In this document: piece after piece, positions 47,728 to 57,977 of the stretch
Position numbering within the stretch: position 1 is the first letter of the stretch
Layout: each line of letters starts with the position of its first letter
The notes under the pieces: generated by a model
Databases searched by the model: none
Seen by the model: only the letters and a program-made list of their open reading frames with translations
What the model was told of the DNA's origin: nothing
Position numbers and translations under genes: made by a program
DNA from: Terrisporobacter mayombei
GTDB taxonomy: Bacteria > Bacillota > Clostridia > Peptostreptococcales > Peptostreptococcaceae
Direction: 5' to 3'
DNA: 64,000 nucleotides
Assembly: GCF_020748465.1 (NCBI RefSeq)
Contig: NZ_JAHZMP010000004.1
Location: 124,001-188,000 of the forward strand

Positions 47728-47772
47728 ACAATAAAAAACTTCCAGGTTATCTCTGGAAGTTTTTTATTGTAA
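47728..47772. terminator. Bidirectional terminator
   Basis: Stem ACAATAAAAAACTTCCAG and its complement, loop GTTATCT, between the convergent asparaginase and ABC transporter genes. Confidence 0.95.
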
Positions 47773-47780
47773 TAATATAT

Positions 47781-48503
47781 TTATAAAACTTTAGCTAAAA
47801 ATTCTTTTGTTCTTTCATTAACGGGATTATTAAATACATTTTCCGGCGTATCCTCTTCTATTATTTTTCCACCATCTACAAATATAACTCTGTCTGCTAC
47901 TTCTTTTGCAAATCCCATTTCATGAGTAACTATTGCCATAGTCATTCCTTCATCAGCCAACTCTTTTATAACATTAAGAACTTCTTTTACCATTTCTGGA
48001 TCTAATGCTGATGTAGGCTCATCAAATAACATCATCTCAGGCTCCATTGCCAAAGCTCTAGCTATGGCGATTCTTTGTTTTTGACCACCTGATAGTTGGG
48101 ATGGATATGCATCTTTTTTGTCTATCAATCCTACTCTATTTAATAACATCTGGGCCTTTTCATTTGCCTCTTCTTTACTTAATTTTTTTATTTTAATAGG
48201 AGCTAAAGTTATATTATCTAAAACAGTCATATGAGGAAATAAGTTGAAATTTTGAAAAACCATTCCTATATTTTGTCTTACTTCATCAATATTAACTTTT
48301 TCACCTGTTATATTTTTTCCTTCAAATATTATTTCACCTTCAGTAGGTTCCTCAAGTAAATTCATGCATCTAAGTACTGTACTTTTTCCTGATCCACTGG
48401 GACCTACTATTGCAACTATTTCACCTTTATCAATTTGTAAATCTATGCCTTTAAGCACATGCAAATTTCCGAAAGATTTATGCAAATTATTTATTTTTAT
48501 CAT
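47781..48503 (-). CDS. Polar amino acid ABC transporter ATPase
   Basis: 240 residues. Walker [11 protein letters not shown]-loop [11 protein letters not shown], signature LSGGQKQR, Walker [15 protein letters not shown], then [16 protein letters not shown], all of the GlnQ/HisP type. Last gene of a three-gene importer operon. Confidence 0.95.
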   Translation of the reverse strand: MIKINNLHKSFGNLHVLKGIDLQIDKGEIVAIVGPSGSGKSTVLRCMNLLEEPTEGEIIFEGKNITGEKVNIDEVRQNIGMVFQNFNLFPHMTVLDNITLAPIKIKKLSKEEANEKAQMLLNRVGLIDKKDAYPSQLSGGQKQRIAIARALAMEPEMMLFDEPTSALDPEMVKEVLNVIKELADEGMTMAIVTHEMGFAKEVADRVIFVDGGKIIEEDTPENVFNNPVNERTKEFLAKVL

Positions 48504-48527
48504 ATTATCACTTTCCCTTATATTATT

Positions 48528-49199
48528 CTAGTTTGACTGAGCTAGCTTTTTCTCTAATATGCCTACTAATTTAGATAATACAGATGTTATCGCAAGGTAT
48601 GTAGCTGCTGCTACTAAATAAGGTTCCATCGGGCTATAAATTGCTGTAACTACTATACCTGCTTTAAACATTAACTCTTGAGTTCCTATAACAGAAAGTA
48701 CTGCTGATTCTTTTACTAATGTAATAAACTCATTTGCTAAGGCTGGCAATACATTCTTTATAGCTTGTGGGACTATTATAAATCTCATTGTATCTTTGTA
48801 TCCTAAACCTAATGATCTACTAGCCTCCATCTGACCTTTATCAACAGATTGTATTCCTGATCTTAATATTTCAGCCACATAAGCACTTGAATTTATAGAT
48901 AATGCAAATGCACCTGCTATAAATTTAGAAGATATAGGACCTACATCAGGAAAGTCGAAGCCTAATTGGGGAAATCCATAATAAATAATATATATTTGCA
49001 CAAATAACGGTGTACCTCTAAGAATTTGAACATATGCACTTGATATTAGTTTTAATATCTTAACTTTAGACATTTTCATTAGACAAATCAATAAACCAAG
49101 AATAAAACCTATGATCAATGAGACCATAGATACTAATATAGTATACTCTGCCCCTTTGACTATTAATCCATAGTATCCACTTAATTTACTAAAATCCAT
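48528..49199 (-). CDS. Polar amino acid ABC transporter permease
   Basis: 223 residues, five helices, with the EAA loop EASRSLGLGYKDTMRFIIVP and the HisM/GlnP features LRGTPLFVQIYIIYYG. Single permease gene, so it probably forms a homodimer. Sits between the ATPase and binding-protein genes with gaps of about 25 bases. Confidence 0.95.
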   Translation of the reverse strand: MDFSKLSGYYGLIVKGAEYTILVSMVSLIIGFILGLLICLMKMSKVKILKLISSAYVQILRGTPLFVQIYIIYYGFPQLGFDFPDVGPISSKFIAGAFALSINSSAYVAEILRSGIQSVDKGQMEASRSLGLGYKDTMRFIIVPQAIKNVLPALANEFITLVKESAVLSVIGTQELMFKAGIVVTAIYSPMEPYLVAAATYLAITSVLSKLVGILEKKLAQSN

Positions 49200-49224
49200 A
49201 TAACCATCTCCTAATTACTGTCTA

Positions 49225-50064
49225 TTATTTTGCTAATTCTAAAGCTTGTTGCATATATTTATCCGTTTTTCCTTCTTTATCTAATCTTGCTATTGTATCA
49301 TTTACAGATTTTAAAAATGCACTATTATCAAGTTTATCATCTGACCTTTTAATAGCTGCTGCTGCAGTTTCTGCAACTTCATCACCTACAGTTGAATTTC
49401 CTATAGCTATATTCTTATAATTTTTAACATTTATTTCAGCTACTGCTTTACCTGTAACTATAACATCTATTTTTCCATTTTGAAGATCCATCATTAAATC
49501 TGGCATTTTCTTTAATTGTGTGGCATCTGTTATTCCTAAATCACCAGTAACATAGTCTGCTTGAGTTGTTCCTTTTTGAACTCCAACCTTTAATTTTTTT
49601 AAATCATTTGAATTTTTTATAGAGTCTTCTTTTCCTTTTGATACTATACATACATTGCTATTTGTATAATATATTTCTGAAAAATCAACACTTTTCTTTC
49701 TAGTTTCATCTGGAGTCATTCCTGCTAAGACTATATCAACTTTATCAGCTTGTAAAGCTCCTAATAATCCATCAAAATCCATATCTGTATATTCAACTTT
49801 TACTCCCATATCTTTCGCCATTTCTTGAACCATAAAATCATCGAATCCAACTATTTTATCTTCTCCATCGACAACTTTATGGAATTCATAAGGTGAGTAT
49901 TCAGCACTTGTTCCTACTTTTAATACTCCTGCATCCTTAATTTGTTGAAGTTTATCCGCTACTTCAGTTTTATCTCCTTTATCTCCACCACTTGAACAGC
50001 CTACTAATGATATCGTCATCATCGCAGCTAACGTTAATCCTAATATTTTCTTTAATCCTTTCAT
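49225..50064 (-). CDS. Amino acid ABC transporter substrate-binding lipoprotein
   Basis: 279 residues. Signal peptide with lipobox ISLVGCSSGG (Cys about residue 23), then a family 3 solute-binding domain (LKVGTSAEYSPYEF, FDGLLGALQADKVDIVLAGM). The T-box leader upstream shows that the operon responds to starvation for one amino acid, which is probably the substrate; identity not determined. First gene of the operon. Confidence 0.93.
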   Translation of the reverse strand: MKGLKKILGLTLAAMMTISLVGCSSGGDKGDKTEVADKLQQIKDAGVLKVGTSAEYSPYEFHKVVDGEDKIVGFDDFMVQEMAKDMGVKVEYTDMDFDGLLGALQADKVDIVLAGMTPDETRKKSVDFSEIYYTNSNVCIVSKGKEDSIKNSNDLKKLKVGVQKGTTQADYVTGDLGITDATQLKKMPDLMMDLQNGKIDVIVTGKAVAEINVKNYKNIAIGNSTVGDEVAETAAAAIKRSDDKLDNSAFLKSVNDTIARLDKEGKTDKYMQQALELAK

Positions 50065-50114
50065 TTCAATATTCTCCTTTATATTTTTATATAATTAATT
50101 TCAATTTTCCAAAA

Positions 50115-50208
50115 TAAAAAATTCGCTTCGCTTAAGCCACTGCATGGGCGCTATACTTCATGTCGCCAACGAGATACCTTCGCTACCGCTGAGTCAACGA
50201 CCTTGCTA
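50115..50208. repeat. Intact copy of a dispersed repeat of about 95 bp
   Basis: A GC-rich island in AT-rich DNA, homologous to 10183-10275. Shared core TATGT-S-GCCAAC-K-AGATA-Y-CTTC-R-CTAC. It lies between the T-box terminator and the first gene of the ABC operon, in the same orientation relative to the downstream minus-strand gene as the other copy. Nature unknown. Confidence 0.7.
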
Positions 50209-50267
50209 AAGCTAATAGATTATAAATTATATGTTATCCACAGGTCAGATAACACATAATTTCCTTA

Positions 50268-50520
50268 CAATAAAAAAAGTCCCTTAGTCATAATGACTAA
50301 GAGACGAATTAACCGCGTTACCACTCTTGTTGATAGGTAGTGCACTTACCTATCCACTCAAACCCTTAAGGCAGGCGCTACCTATTATCATACTTAAGTT
50401 CTGATAATCTTCTCCAAAGCTCTCTTCACTCTAAACTTTATTATTAGGCTCACACCATACCCTAACTCGCTATAACTCCATTTAGGCTACTCTCTTTTTC
50501 ATAGAATTTTCTTTTTTCAA
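50268..50520 (-). ncRNA. T-box leader of the amino acid ABC operon
   Basis: On the minus strand: the Stem I opening AAAGAGAGTAG, a distal loop with GGTATGGTGTGAGCC flanked by TTAGG/CCTAA, the antiterminator T-box AAGAGTGGTAACGCGG, and an intrinsic terminator GTCTCTTAGTCAT / ATGACTAAGGGAC followed by TTTTTTT. Uncharged tRNA binding would allow read-through into the transporter genes. The specifier codon could not be assigned reliably by eye. Confidence 0.92.
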
Positions 50521-50603
50521 ATTATTAATAAAATTATAGTCAGATAATTTACCTTTGTCAATAGTAAATTTCAGAATTTTTTAATTTTTGTTTATGTTTT
50601 TAT

Positions 50604-52646
50604 TTATAGCTTTTTCATAATATTATTTCTCATACATAGTTTGTAATCTAAAGTTTTTTCTTCATTTTTAAATTTAACTTGTACCATATCCCCATCTTTA
50701 CCCACAATTCTACCATTTCCAAAACTTTTGTGATAAAGTTTATCCCCAATTTTAACACTTTTCATATCTTCTTTTGTGGGGTTTTTTATATCATTCAAAA
50801 ATCTTGACTCATATGCTTTTTTGCCATATTTATTTATGGGAGAACTTAAGGTTAAACTTTCTTCTGCACGAGTCATACCTACATACATAAGTCTTCTTTC
50901 TTCTTCTATTTGGTCAGCTTTTTTCTCATTATCATCAACATCGTAAGACTTTTCATGAGGAATTGCTCCTTCATTAATACCTATAATATAAACATATCTG
51001 AATTCCAATCCCTTAGCGCTATGCATGGTAGTAAATACTACTCCATCTAATTCCTTTTTATACTGATTTTGCTCCAATTCTGCCTTAACTTTTTCTATAT
51101 GATCTAAATATTCTTCAATAGTTTCAAAGTTAGATGCAGAACTTTCTATCTCATTCAAAATTTCTATTAATCCATTTGTCTTTATTTTTCTATTCACACA
51201 ATAATCTAAAATATATTTATCATAATCTAAAGTTGTTCTTATATATGATATGGCATCTTGTGGACATTGGTGTTTTAAATAACTTATATCGATATCCAAA
51301 TCATTTATAGTTTTTACTTGCTTTGGATGAAGATTGCACTTTGTTATTAAAGCATTTACAAAGTCTTTGTCTTCCTTAATTTGATTTAAATTATCTCTAG
51401 ATATATATCTAAAAGGTTTATTAATAATCCTTAACCAATCCTCATTACTATGTTTTTTTACAGCAATTTTTAAGTAAGACAATATATCTCTTGCTGCCCA
51501 GTGGTCGTATATTGTCACTATAGAGTCTTTTATGGTGAAAGGTATTCTCATATCCATGAATACATCTACAAGGGCTCTAGATTGAATATTCGTCCTGTAA
51601 ATCACTGCAAAATCACTATATTCTACATAATCCTTTTTAATTTCTTCTAAAATTTCTTTTCCAATTTGAATTGCCTCATCTTCTGAATCCTTTGGTTTAA
51701 TATAATTTACTATTGCACCTTCACCTTGATTACATTTTATAGTTTTATCGTATCTACTCACATTTTTTTCTATTAATTTATTAGATACGTCAATTATTTC
51801 TTTTTTAGATCTGTAATTAATATCTAATAAAATCTTTTCTGTTCCTTTGAAATACTCTTCAAACTGTAATAAAAAATCCGGTCTAGATCCTCTAAATCCA
51901 TATATACTTTGGTCTTCATCTCCTACAACGAATATATTGTTATTTGGATTTACCATTAGTTTTAGTACTTCAAATTGTACTCTATTTATATCCTGAAACT
52001 CATCTACTAAAATATGTTTATAAACTTGTCTAACCATATCTAAAGCCTGTTTATTTTGGCTCAGCAAATAATATGTTCTCAGCAACATATCATCAAAATC
52101 TATTTTTTTAACTTGTTCCTTATATTCTTCGTACATATTGTAGGTATTTATAAATTCATCTTTTGTTAAAATCTCTGATTCAAAATCTTGCTTATCCATT
52201 AGCTCATTTTTAACATAAGAAATCTCATTTATAACTTGTCCAACTGTTTCATCATCTTCGCCATTTTCTACTTTTAAATTTTTAAGTATGCCTTTAATAG
52301 TATTTCTTTTTGTTTTTTCATCAAGAATACTATTCATCTCGTATTTTCCAAAATACCTTAAAATTTTATAAAAAACAGCATGAAATGTTCCAAAAGTAAC
52401 TTTATTTATTCTACTATCCTTGCAAATTTGAATAGCTCTATTTCTCATTTCCATGGAAGAGTTCTTTGTGAAACTTATTGCCAATATTCTTGTTGGAGGA
52501 ATATTATTATTCATTATCATATTTGCGATTCTATAAGTTATAACTCTTGTTTTACCTGACCCAGGCCCAGCTAACACCATGCATGGTCCATCAACATGCT
52601 CCACTGCTTTTCTTTGATTTTCGTTTAATTTATCTTTATCAATCAT
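50604..52646 (-). CDS. UvrD/PcrA-type superfamily 1 DNA helicase
   Basis: 680 residues. Motifs: Q LNENQRKAVEHV, I AGPGSGKT, Ia ISFTKNSSMEM, II VDEFQDIN, III VGDEDQSIYGFRG, V TTMHSAKGLEF, VI YVGMTRAEESL. A short C-terminal Tudor-like tail (GDKLYHKSFGNGRIVG) as in PcrA. Somewhat shorter than PcrA (about 740), so it may be a second UvrD-family helicase. Confidence 0.92.
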   Translation of the reverse strand: MIDKDKLNENQRKAVEHVDGPCMVLAGPGSGKTRVITYRIANMIMNNNIPPTRILAISFTKNSSMEMRNRAIQICKDSRINKVTFGTFHAVFYKILRYFGKYEMNSILDEKTKRNTIKGILKNLKVENGEDDETVGQVINEISYVKNELMDKQDFESEILTKDEFINTYNMYEEYKEQVKKIDFDDMLLRTYYLLSQNKQALDMVRQVYKHILVDEFQDINRVQFEVLKLMVNPNNNIFVVGDEDQSIYGFRGSRPDFLLQFEEYFKGTEKILLDINYRSKKEIIDVSNKLIEKNVSRYDKTIKCNQGEGAIVNYIKPKDSEDEAIQIGKEILEEIKKDYVEYSDFAVIYRTNIQSRALVDVFMDMRIPFTIKDSIVTIYDHWAARDILSYLKIAVKKHSNEDWLRIINKPFRYISRDNLNQIKEDKDFVNALITKCNLHPKQVKTINDLDIDISYLKHQCPQDAISYIRTTLDYDKYILDYCVNRKIKTNGLIEILNEIESSASNFETIEEYLDHIEKVKAELEQNQYKKELDGVVFTTMHSAKGLEFRYVYIIGINEGAIPHEKSYDVDDNEKKADQIEEERRLMYVGMTRAEESLTLSSPINKYGKKAYESRFLNDIKNPTKEDMKSVKIGDKLYHKSFGNGRIVGKDGDMVQVKFKNEEKTLDYKLCMRNNIMKKL

Positions 52647-52772
52647 CTTTTCCCACCTTGAAGTATTTGTTTATTTATAAAATTACATTTACTATCATTT
52701 CTATTTAATATATGATTAAATTAATTTATTCAACGTCTATTATAGTACAAAATTGAAAAAAGGAGAAATACC

Positions 52773-53687
52773 ATGAAAATTATAGAAAAAGTTCTTAACG
52801 AAAACTTAAACATAGGTAGTAACACCTTTATATTCGACATTGAAACTGGTGGACTAAGTCCAAAATTTTGCAAAGTTATTTTAATCGGTATTCTATATAA
52901 TTGCCAAAATAAGACTGTTATTAAACAATTTTTTGCAGAAAATGAAGACGAAGAAAAAGAATTGCTTATGGCTTTTGTTGATAGTATTAAATGTTTCAAA
53001 AGGCATGTAACTTATAATGGCCTAAGTTTTGATATAGGATTTGTAAATTATAGATTAAAAAAACACCATATTGATTTCAGTTTAGATAAAGAAGATGACT
53101 TTGATATCTTTAGATTTATTAAATTATTTAAATCACCTCTAGGTTTGGAGGATTGTAGTTTAAGTTCAGTTGAAACATACTTTGATATTCATAGAAATGA
53201 TGTTATAGATGGTTGCGAAAGCGTAAGATTATATAAAGAATTCGTTAAAAACAAAGATTATAAGCTAATGGATACTATTCTTTTACATAATTACGAAGAT
53301 ATTTATAATTTAAGTAAACTTGTAAATATTAAAGATTTAGTAGGAGAAAAGTTAGATTTAATAGAGCTAAGCGGTAGTAATTATAATCTTAAAATTTTTC
53401 CTTTAAACTACAAAATAAATGCAAGAAAGTTGTGTATGAATTATTTTATTTTTACTGGAGATCACAATAATATTTCAATTTACAACGACAATTATTCTAT
53501 AATATGCCAAAATAATAATATTTCTCTGGAAATAAATATAAATAAAGGTATAGATAGGGATAAAAATACCATATTATTTTATAATTTATCGAAAATTATT
53601 CCTCTTAAGTTTAACGATAATATTCTGGACGCGAATATTTATTCTTTATGTAATTTTATAATGAAAAAAGAGCTTTGTAATATTTAA
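52773..53687 (+). CDS. RNase H-fold DEDD 3'-5' exonuclease-like protein (YprB type)
   Basis: 304 residues. Residues 18-170 carry the DEDD acidic motifs: FIFDIETGGLSPK (D, E), TYNGLSFDIGFVNYRL (D) and LLHNYEDIYNL (last D). The C-terminal 100 residues are lineage-specific, with no recognised domain. It is divergent from the UvrD-type helicase, which may hint at a joint repair role (inference). SD AAAGGAG. Confidence 0.85.
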   Translation: MKIIEKVLNENLNIGSNTFIFDIETGGLSPKFCKVILIGILYNCQNKTVIKQFFAENEDEEKELLMAFVDSIKCFKRHVTYNGLSFDIGFVNYRLKKHHIDFSLDKEDDFDIFRFIKLFKSPLGLEDCSLSSVETYFDIHRNDVIDGCESVRLYKEFVKNKDYKLMDTILLHNYEDIYNLSKLVNIKDLVGEKLDLIELSGSNYNLKIFPLNYKINARKLCMNYFIFTGDHNNISIYNDNYSIICQNNNISLEININKGIDRDKNTILFYNLSKIIPLKFNDNILDANIYSLCNFIMKKELCNI

Positions 53688-53699
53688 ATTGTTTAACAT

Positions 53700-53747
53700 A
53701 AAAAGCTATATAACTAGATTACTTTAAACTAGATATATAGCTTTTTT
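53700..53747 (+). terminator. Terminator
   Basis: Stem AAAAGCTATATAACTAG / CTAGATATATAGCTTTTTT downstream of the exonuclease gene; also serves the convergent YdcF gene. Confidence 0.85.
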
Positions 53748-53750
53748 AAT

Positions 53751-54515
53751 TTAACTAAGAAGGCTAATTTTTATACTTCTATAAAAATCTATAATACTGG
53801 TTGGGTATTCCCTTATCATATAATATATCCTGCTAGACAAGCTACTTGTCGAACATAGACCTTCATTATCCATTCCCAGAATACTAGCTATAAATCTTCC
53901 CCTAAACAAATGATAATCGCTAGTCACAATCAAAGCTTTATTCCCTAAGTTTAAATCTTTCATTATCTCTTTACTAAACATTATATTTTCTAAAGTTGTA
54001 GTTGCTTTATTTTCTAATATTATATTGTCTTCATCTACTCCATTTTTGACAAGATAATTTTTCATTGCTGATGCTTCAGTCATTACCTCATCTTCGCCTT
54101 TCCCACCAGATACAATTATATTTATATCTTTATTTTGATTGTAGTACTCAATTGCTTTGTCTAATCTTTGTTTTAGAGTCTTAGATACACCATCTTTATT
54201 TACTTTAGCGCCTAAAATTATCATAGTATCCATGTGATTTATAGAATTTGCATCATTAGTTTTGTACATATTTATAATAATTGCACCTTGCAATAAAATA
54301 AACGATGTTATAAATAGTATCATTACTGATTTATAAATTTTGTATATTAATTTTGTATGTTTATTTTTATAAGCAATATTTTTAGAACTTACTAGTAAAT
54401 ATATAAGCGCTATTGATACAATAATAAATACTGTAGAAAAACTTAATGCCCATTGAGATAATGCTAATATTATTGGAATACTTAGTACTATAAGTAATTT
54501 TATATTTTTATTCAC
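53751..54515 (-). CDS. YdcF/DUF218-family membrane protein
   Basis: About 254 residues. Three N-terminal membrane helices, then a DUF218 domain with MIILGAKVNKDGVSKTLKQR, IIVSGGKGEDEVMTEASAM, ILENKATTTLENI and ALIVTSDYHLFRGRFI. Family members act in envelope metabolism (ElyC/SanA); substrate unknown. The GTG at 54515 follows SD AAGGGAG by six bases; the ATG at 54557 has no SD. Confidence 0.85.
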   Translation of the reverse strand: MNKNIKLLIVLSIPIILALSQWALSFSTVFIIVSIALIYLLVSSKNIAYKNKHTKLIYKIYKSVMILFITSFILLQGAIIINMYKTNDANSINHMDTMIILGAKVNKDGVSKTLKQRLDKAIEYYNQNKDINIIVSGGKGEDEVMTEASAMKNYLVKNGVDEDNIILENKATTTLENIMFSKEIMKDLNLGNKALIVTSDYHLFRGRFIASILGMDNEGLCSTSSLSSRIYYMIREYPTSIIDFYRSIKISLLS

Positions 54516-54657
54516 AACTATTCTCCCTTGCAATTGACTATTATCCTTTATTCGCAATCAATTATAGCATACTCTATTACAACTTAAAAAGGAGTTCTCT
54601 AATGAAGATCAAATTATTCACTAAATAACTCCTTAAACTCTAATTTTTAATTATTTA

Positions 54658-56223
54658 TTAAACTGTAGATGCCATTTCAGATATATCTTCTAACATGCAT
54701 GAAGCACTATCTTCATTAGTCATTACTACTAATAAGTCGCCTGCATAAATTTTTGTATCTCCCCTAGGTAAAATTTCTTTTTCTCCTCTGTGTATTGATA
54801 CAACTAAACAATTTTCAGGCCAATCTATATTTTTTATTTTCTTATTATCTAATTCGCTATATACTTGTACTACTATTTCTATTAATGTTTTCTTTCCTGC
54901 TCTACCTTCATATTTATTAGTACCTTTAGCTAAAATTCTACTTAATAAACTTTCATAAATTGGTGCAGAATTTAAAATATCCGAAGTTAACTGAGAAACT
55001 ATTACAACTACTGCTAAAGCTAACAAATGGTTTAATGAACCTGTCATTTCAGAAATCAGTAATATAGCTGTGATAGGCGCTTTTACTATTGATGCAAAAT
55101 GACCTGCCATTGCAAGAACAATAAAGTTAACTAAATAAACATCTGGTATTCCCAAATATTTAACATATACAAGCCCAACAAAATTACCCACTAAAGCTCC
55201 TAGAACTAATAATGGGAAAAATATTCCACCTGGAACTCCAGATCCAAAACTAATAAAGGTAAATAAGAATTTTATAATTATTAATGAAAATAAAAATATT
55301 AAAGTAAATTGACTTTCTTTTAAGGTCATTATTAAATCATGGCCTCCACCTAAAACTATAGGACATATCATTCCTATTATTCCTGTCATTACAAAAGGAA
55401 TAATACATTTCATCTCTACAGATGTGTTTAATTTTTTATATAAATCCTGAGTTTTTAAAAGACCACTACTGAATATAACTCCACTAACACCTATAACTAT
55501 ACCAAGGATTATAAGACCCCAGTAATATTTTAAAGGTAAAGAATTTAATTTTGAAAAATGTAAAGACGGTGCCATACCAAAGAAATTTTTTGAAATAAAA
55601 TCAGCAGTTAAAGATGCTATCATTGCTGATACTAGCACTAAGGGTGAAAAGTTTTTATGAGTTTCCTCCAAGGAAAACATTACACCTGATATAGGTGCAT
55701 TGAATGCTGCAGAAAGACCTGCACTTGCTCCACTTGTGATTAAATACTTCTTTTCATTTTCTAACTTGTTGCTTTTCTCAGAAATTCCCTCACCAATACA
55801 AGCTCCCATTTGTACCGATGGGCCTTCCCTTCCAAGAGAAAGTCCTGCTCCTAAACAAATTAATCCGCCCATAAACTTATAAATTAGTACCTTAAACCAA
55901 TTTTGTTTTAAGTTTCTAGTTAATATTCCCTCAACTTGAGGAATACCACTACCGCTTATCATAGGCTCTTTTTTTACCATTTTACCAACTATAAATCCTA
56001 GAAAAATTAAAAATAAAAATACAATAGGTATTAATATAATATTTTCTGTAGCTTTATTGTATAAATTTATAAACATGGGACTTACTTTCAATAATAGCAT
56101 TCTGTGTATTACAATTACTAAGCCTACTACAATACCTATTAATAAAGAATCCATAATTAATCTGTATTTTAAATTTTCAAGTCGTTTTAACATATTATAT
56201 ACTCTGTCTTTCTTTGTATCCAT
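54658..56223 (-). CDS. ClC-family chloride transporter with RCK-C (TrkA-C) domain
   Basis: 521 residues from the ATG at 56223, which has SD AAAGGAG; a longer frame starting at 56379 is rejected. Selectivity motifs GSGIPQVEG, GREGPSVQMG (gating Glu present, so a Cl-/H+ exchanger is likely) and GVPGGIFFPLLV. Residues 430-521 form a TrkA-C domain (VSIHRGEKEILPRGDTKI). Divergent from a cation/proton antiporter, suggesting a joint role in ion or pH balance. Confidence 0.92.
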   Translation of the reverse strand: MDTKKDRVYNMLKRLENLKYRLIMDSLLIGIVVGLVIVIHRMLLLKVSPMFINLYNKATENIILIPIVFLFLIFLGFIVGKMVKKEPMISGSGIPQVEGILTRNLKQNWFKVLIYKFMGGLICLGAGLSLGREGPSVQMGACIGEGISEKSNKLENEKKYLITSGASAGLSAAFNAPISGVMFSLEETHKNFSPLVLVSAMIASLTADFISKNFFGMAPSLHFSKLNSLPLKYYWGLIILGIVIGVSGVIFSSGLLKTQDLYKKLNTSVEMKCIIPFVMTGIIGMICPIVLGGGHDLIMTLKESQFTLIFLFSLIIIKFLFTFISFGSGVPGGIFFPLLVLGALVGNFVGLVYVKYLGIPDVYLVNFIVLAMAGHFASIVKAPITAILLISEMTGSLNHLLALAVVVIVSQLTSDILNSAPIYESLLSRILAKGTNKYEGRAGKKTLIEIVVQVYSELDNKKIKNIDWPENCLVVSIHRGEKEILPRGDTKIYAGDLLVVMTNEDSASCMLEDISEMASTV

Positions 56224-56377
56224 AATATCTCCTTTCAAATCTAATTTTAAACATATTTTATTAAAATTACAACTAATTGATAAGAATCTTATATACGTTA
56301 ATTTAATATAGCATAATAGAATATAAGTTTTTGCAAATAATAAATTTAACAAAATCATCTCAGAAAGGAAAATCATC

Positions 56378-57613
56378 ATGACCGAGAATATTTCTGCAAT
56401 TAGCTCTAATGAACTATTACTCGTTATGGCATCAATATCTGTATTAGGTATAATTGGTGCTTATATAGGAGAAAAATTAAAAATTCCCGATGTGGTTATA
56501 TACTTATTATTTGGAGTTGCTTTTGGACCAACTTTTTTTAATTTGGTAAATATTAATTCATTCCCTGTAGCAAATGAGTTGATATTAACATTTGGCTCTG
56601 CTTTTATACTATATGAAGGTGGTAGCGAAATTAAACTTAAGATTTTAAATAAAGTAAAAATAACCGTTTTGTTATTATCTTCTCTCGGTGTATTTTTAAC
56701 TGCTGCAATAATTGGAGTAAGTTCAAATGCAATCTTAAATCTGCCTATTCAAACTAGTATTTTGCTAGGCGCTATAGTAGCTTCAACAGACCCAGCTAGT
56801 TTGATACCAGTGTTTAAGCAAGTAAAAATCCAAAATACTCTAAAGCAAACTATTATTAGTGAATCTGCATTTAACGATGCATTTGGTGCTATACTTTTCA
56901 CTTCAGTGTTAGCAAGTATAACACTATCTCAAAAATCTAGCTTGCTAGAAACTAGTATGCAACTAGTATTTATGATTTTAATTGGATTACTTGTAGGCAC
57001 TGGCGTAGCTCTTATTGGGACAGCATTAGCATCTACAAAAATTTACGGTATTTTTGGTAAATATGAAGCCATAATGTCATTAGCCGTAGTAATTTTTTCC
57101 TATGAAATATCTGAAAGATTAGGTGGTAGTGGTTATATGTCTGTTTTTATAGCAGGTTTAGTAACAGGCAATAAAAAACTTTTCAATTTATGGATAGAAG
57201 ATGATATATATATAGAAGGCGTCCACTTCAGAGAAACCATCGCAACAATTGCAAGAATGTCTATATTTATAGTGCTTGGTACTCATTTAGACTTGAATTC
57301 ATTAGTTAAATACGGTTGGAAAGCTTTTTTAATAGCATTAATTTTAATTTTTATAGCTCGTCCTATTGTTGTTATAATTTGTACATCACTTGATATAAAA
57401 GCTAAATGGAGCAAAAATGAAAAGCTATTTATGATGTGGGTTAGAGAAACTGGTGTCATACCGGCTGCACTGTCAGGAATTGTAGTATCGAATAAAATTC
57501 CTGGTTATGAAATTATTTCATCTACAGTATTTATGTGTATAGTTATAACTTTATTAGTTCAAGCTAGCACAACAGGTATCGTTGCTAAAAAATTGAACGT
57601 GTTAGAAGATTAA
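56378..57613 (+). CDS. Cation/proton antiporter (CPA1, NhaP type)
   Basis: 411 residues, about twelve helices. Motifs GEKLKIPDVVIYLLFGVAFG, the ion-site region ASTDPASLIPVFKQ, and SESAFNDAFGAILF (ND pair). No cytoplasmic regulatory domain. Probably exchanges Na+ or K+ for H+. SD AAAGGAA before the ATG. Confidence 0.9.
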   Translation: MTENISAISSNELLLVMASISVLGIIGAYIGEKLKIPDVVIYLLFGVAFGPTFFNLVNINSFPVANELILTFGSAFILYEGGSEIKLKILNKVKITVLLLSSLGVFLTAAIIGVSSNAILNLPIQTSILLGAIVASTDPASLIPVFKQVKIQNTLKQTIISESAFNDAFGAILFTSVLASITLSQKSSLLETSMQLVFMILIGLLVGTGVALIGTALASTKIYGIFGKYEAIMSLAVVIFSYEISERLGGSGYMSVFIAGLVTGNKKLFNLWIEDDIYIEGVHFRETIATIARMSIFIVLGTHLDLNSLVKYGWKAFLIALILIFIARPIVVIICTSLDIKAKWSKNEKLFMMWVRETGVIPAALSGIVVSNKIPGYEIISSTVFMCIVITLLVQASTTGIVAKKLNVLED

Positions 57614-57756
57614 TTTTATACAAATATTATCGTTATTTTTCATAAACATACTTAATTTTAGTACCTTTTACATATTTTTAATATATTAATATAAGAGTAT
57701 TAATTGATGTATATTTATGAAAAAAAATATCTAACTCAATAATTTTATTAAATAAA

Positions 57757-57789
57757 AAAGACTATGGAATAACTTCCATAGTCTTTTGA
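57757..57789. terminator. Bidirectional terminator
   Basis: Stem AAAAGACTATGGAA / TTCCATAGTCTTTT with loop TAAC, directly after the tRNA gene on the minus strand. Confidence 0.95.
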
Positions 57790-57790
57790 T

Positions 57791-57883
57791 TGGCGGAGAA
57801 GGAGGGATTCGAACCCTCGCACCGGTTTAATCCAGCCTAATCCCTTAGCAGGGGATCCTCTTGAGCCACTTGAGTACTTCTCC
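57791..57883 (-). tRNA. tRNA-Ser (anticodon GCU)
   Basis: Minus-strand cloverleaf: acceptor GGAGAAG / CTTCTCC, discriminator G, encoded CCA; anticodon loop CTGCTAA with GCU, flanked by a TCCC/GGGA-type stem; a long variable arm as in tRNA-Ser; T-loop GGTTCGAATCC. Reads AGC and AGU. A terminator follows immediately. Confidence 0.97.
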
Positions 57884-57977
57884 AATACTATTTCATTATA
57901 TTATATAAAAACCTTTTTGTCAACTATTAGTCTCTATTAAATATTATTTGTTTTTAATATTTAATTTTATTATTAAC

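Noticed and set aside
56224-56379. 52-residue N-terminal extension of the ClC transporter
   Set aside because: The strong SD AAAGGAG precedes the internal ATG at 56223, and the extension overlaps the divergent gene's start region.
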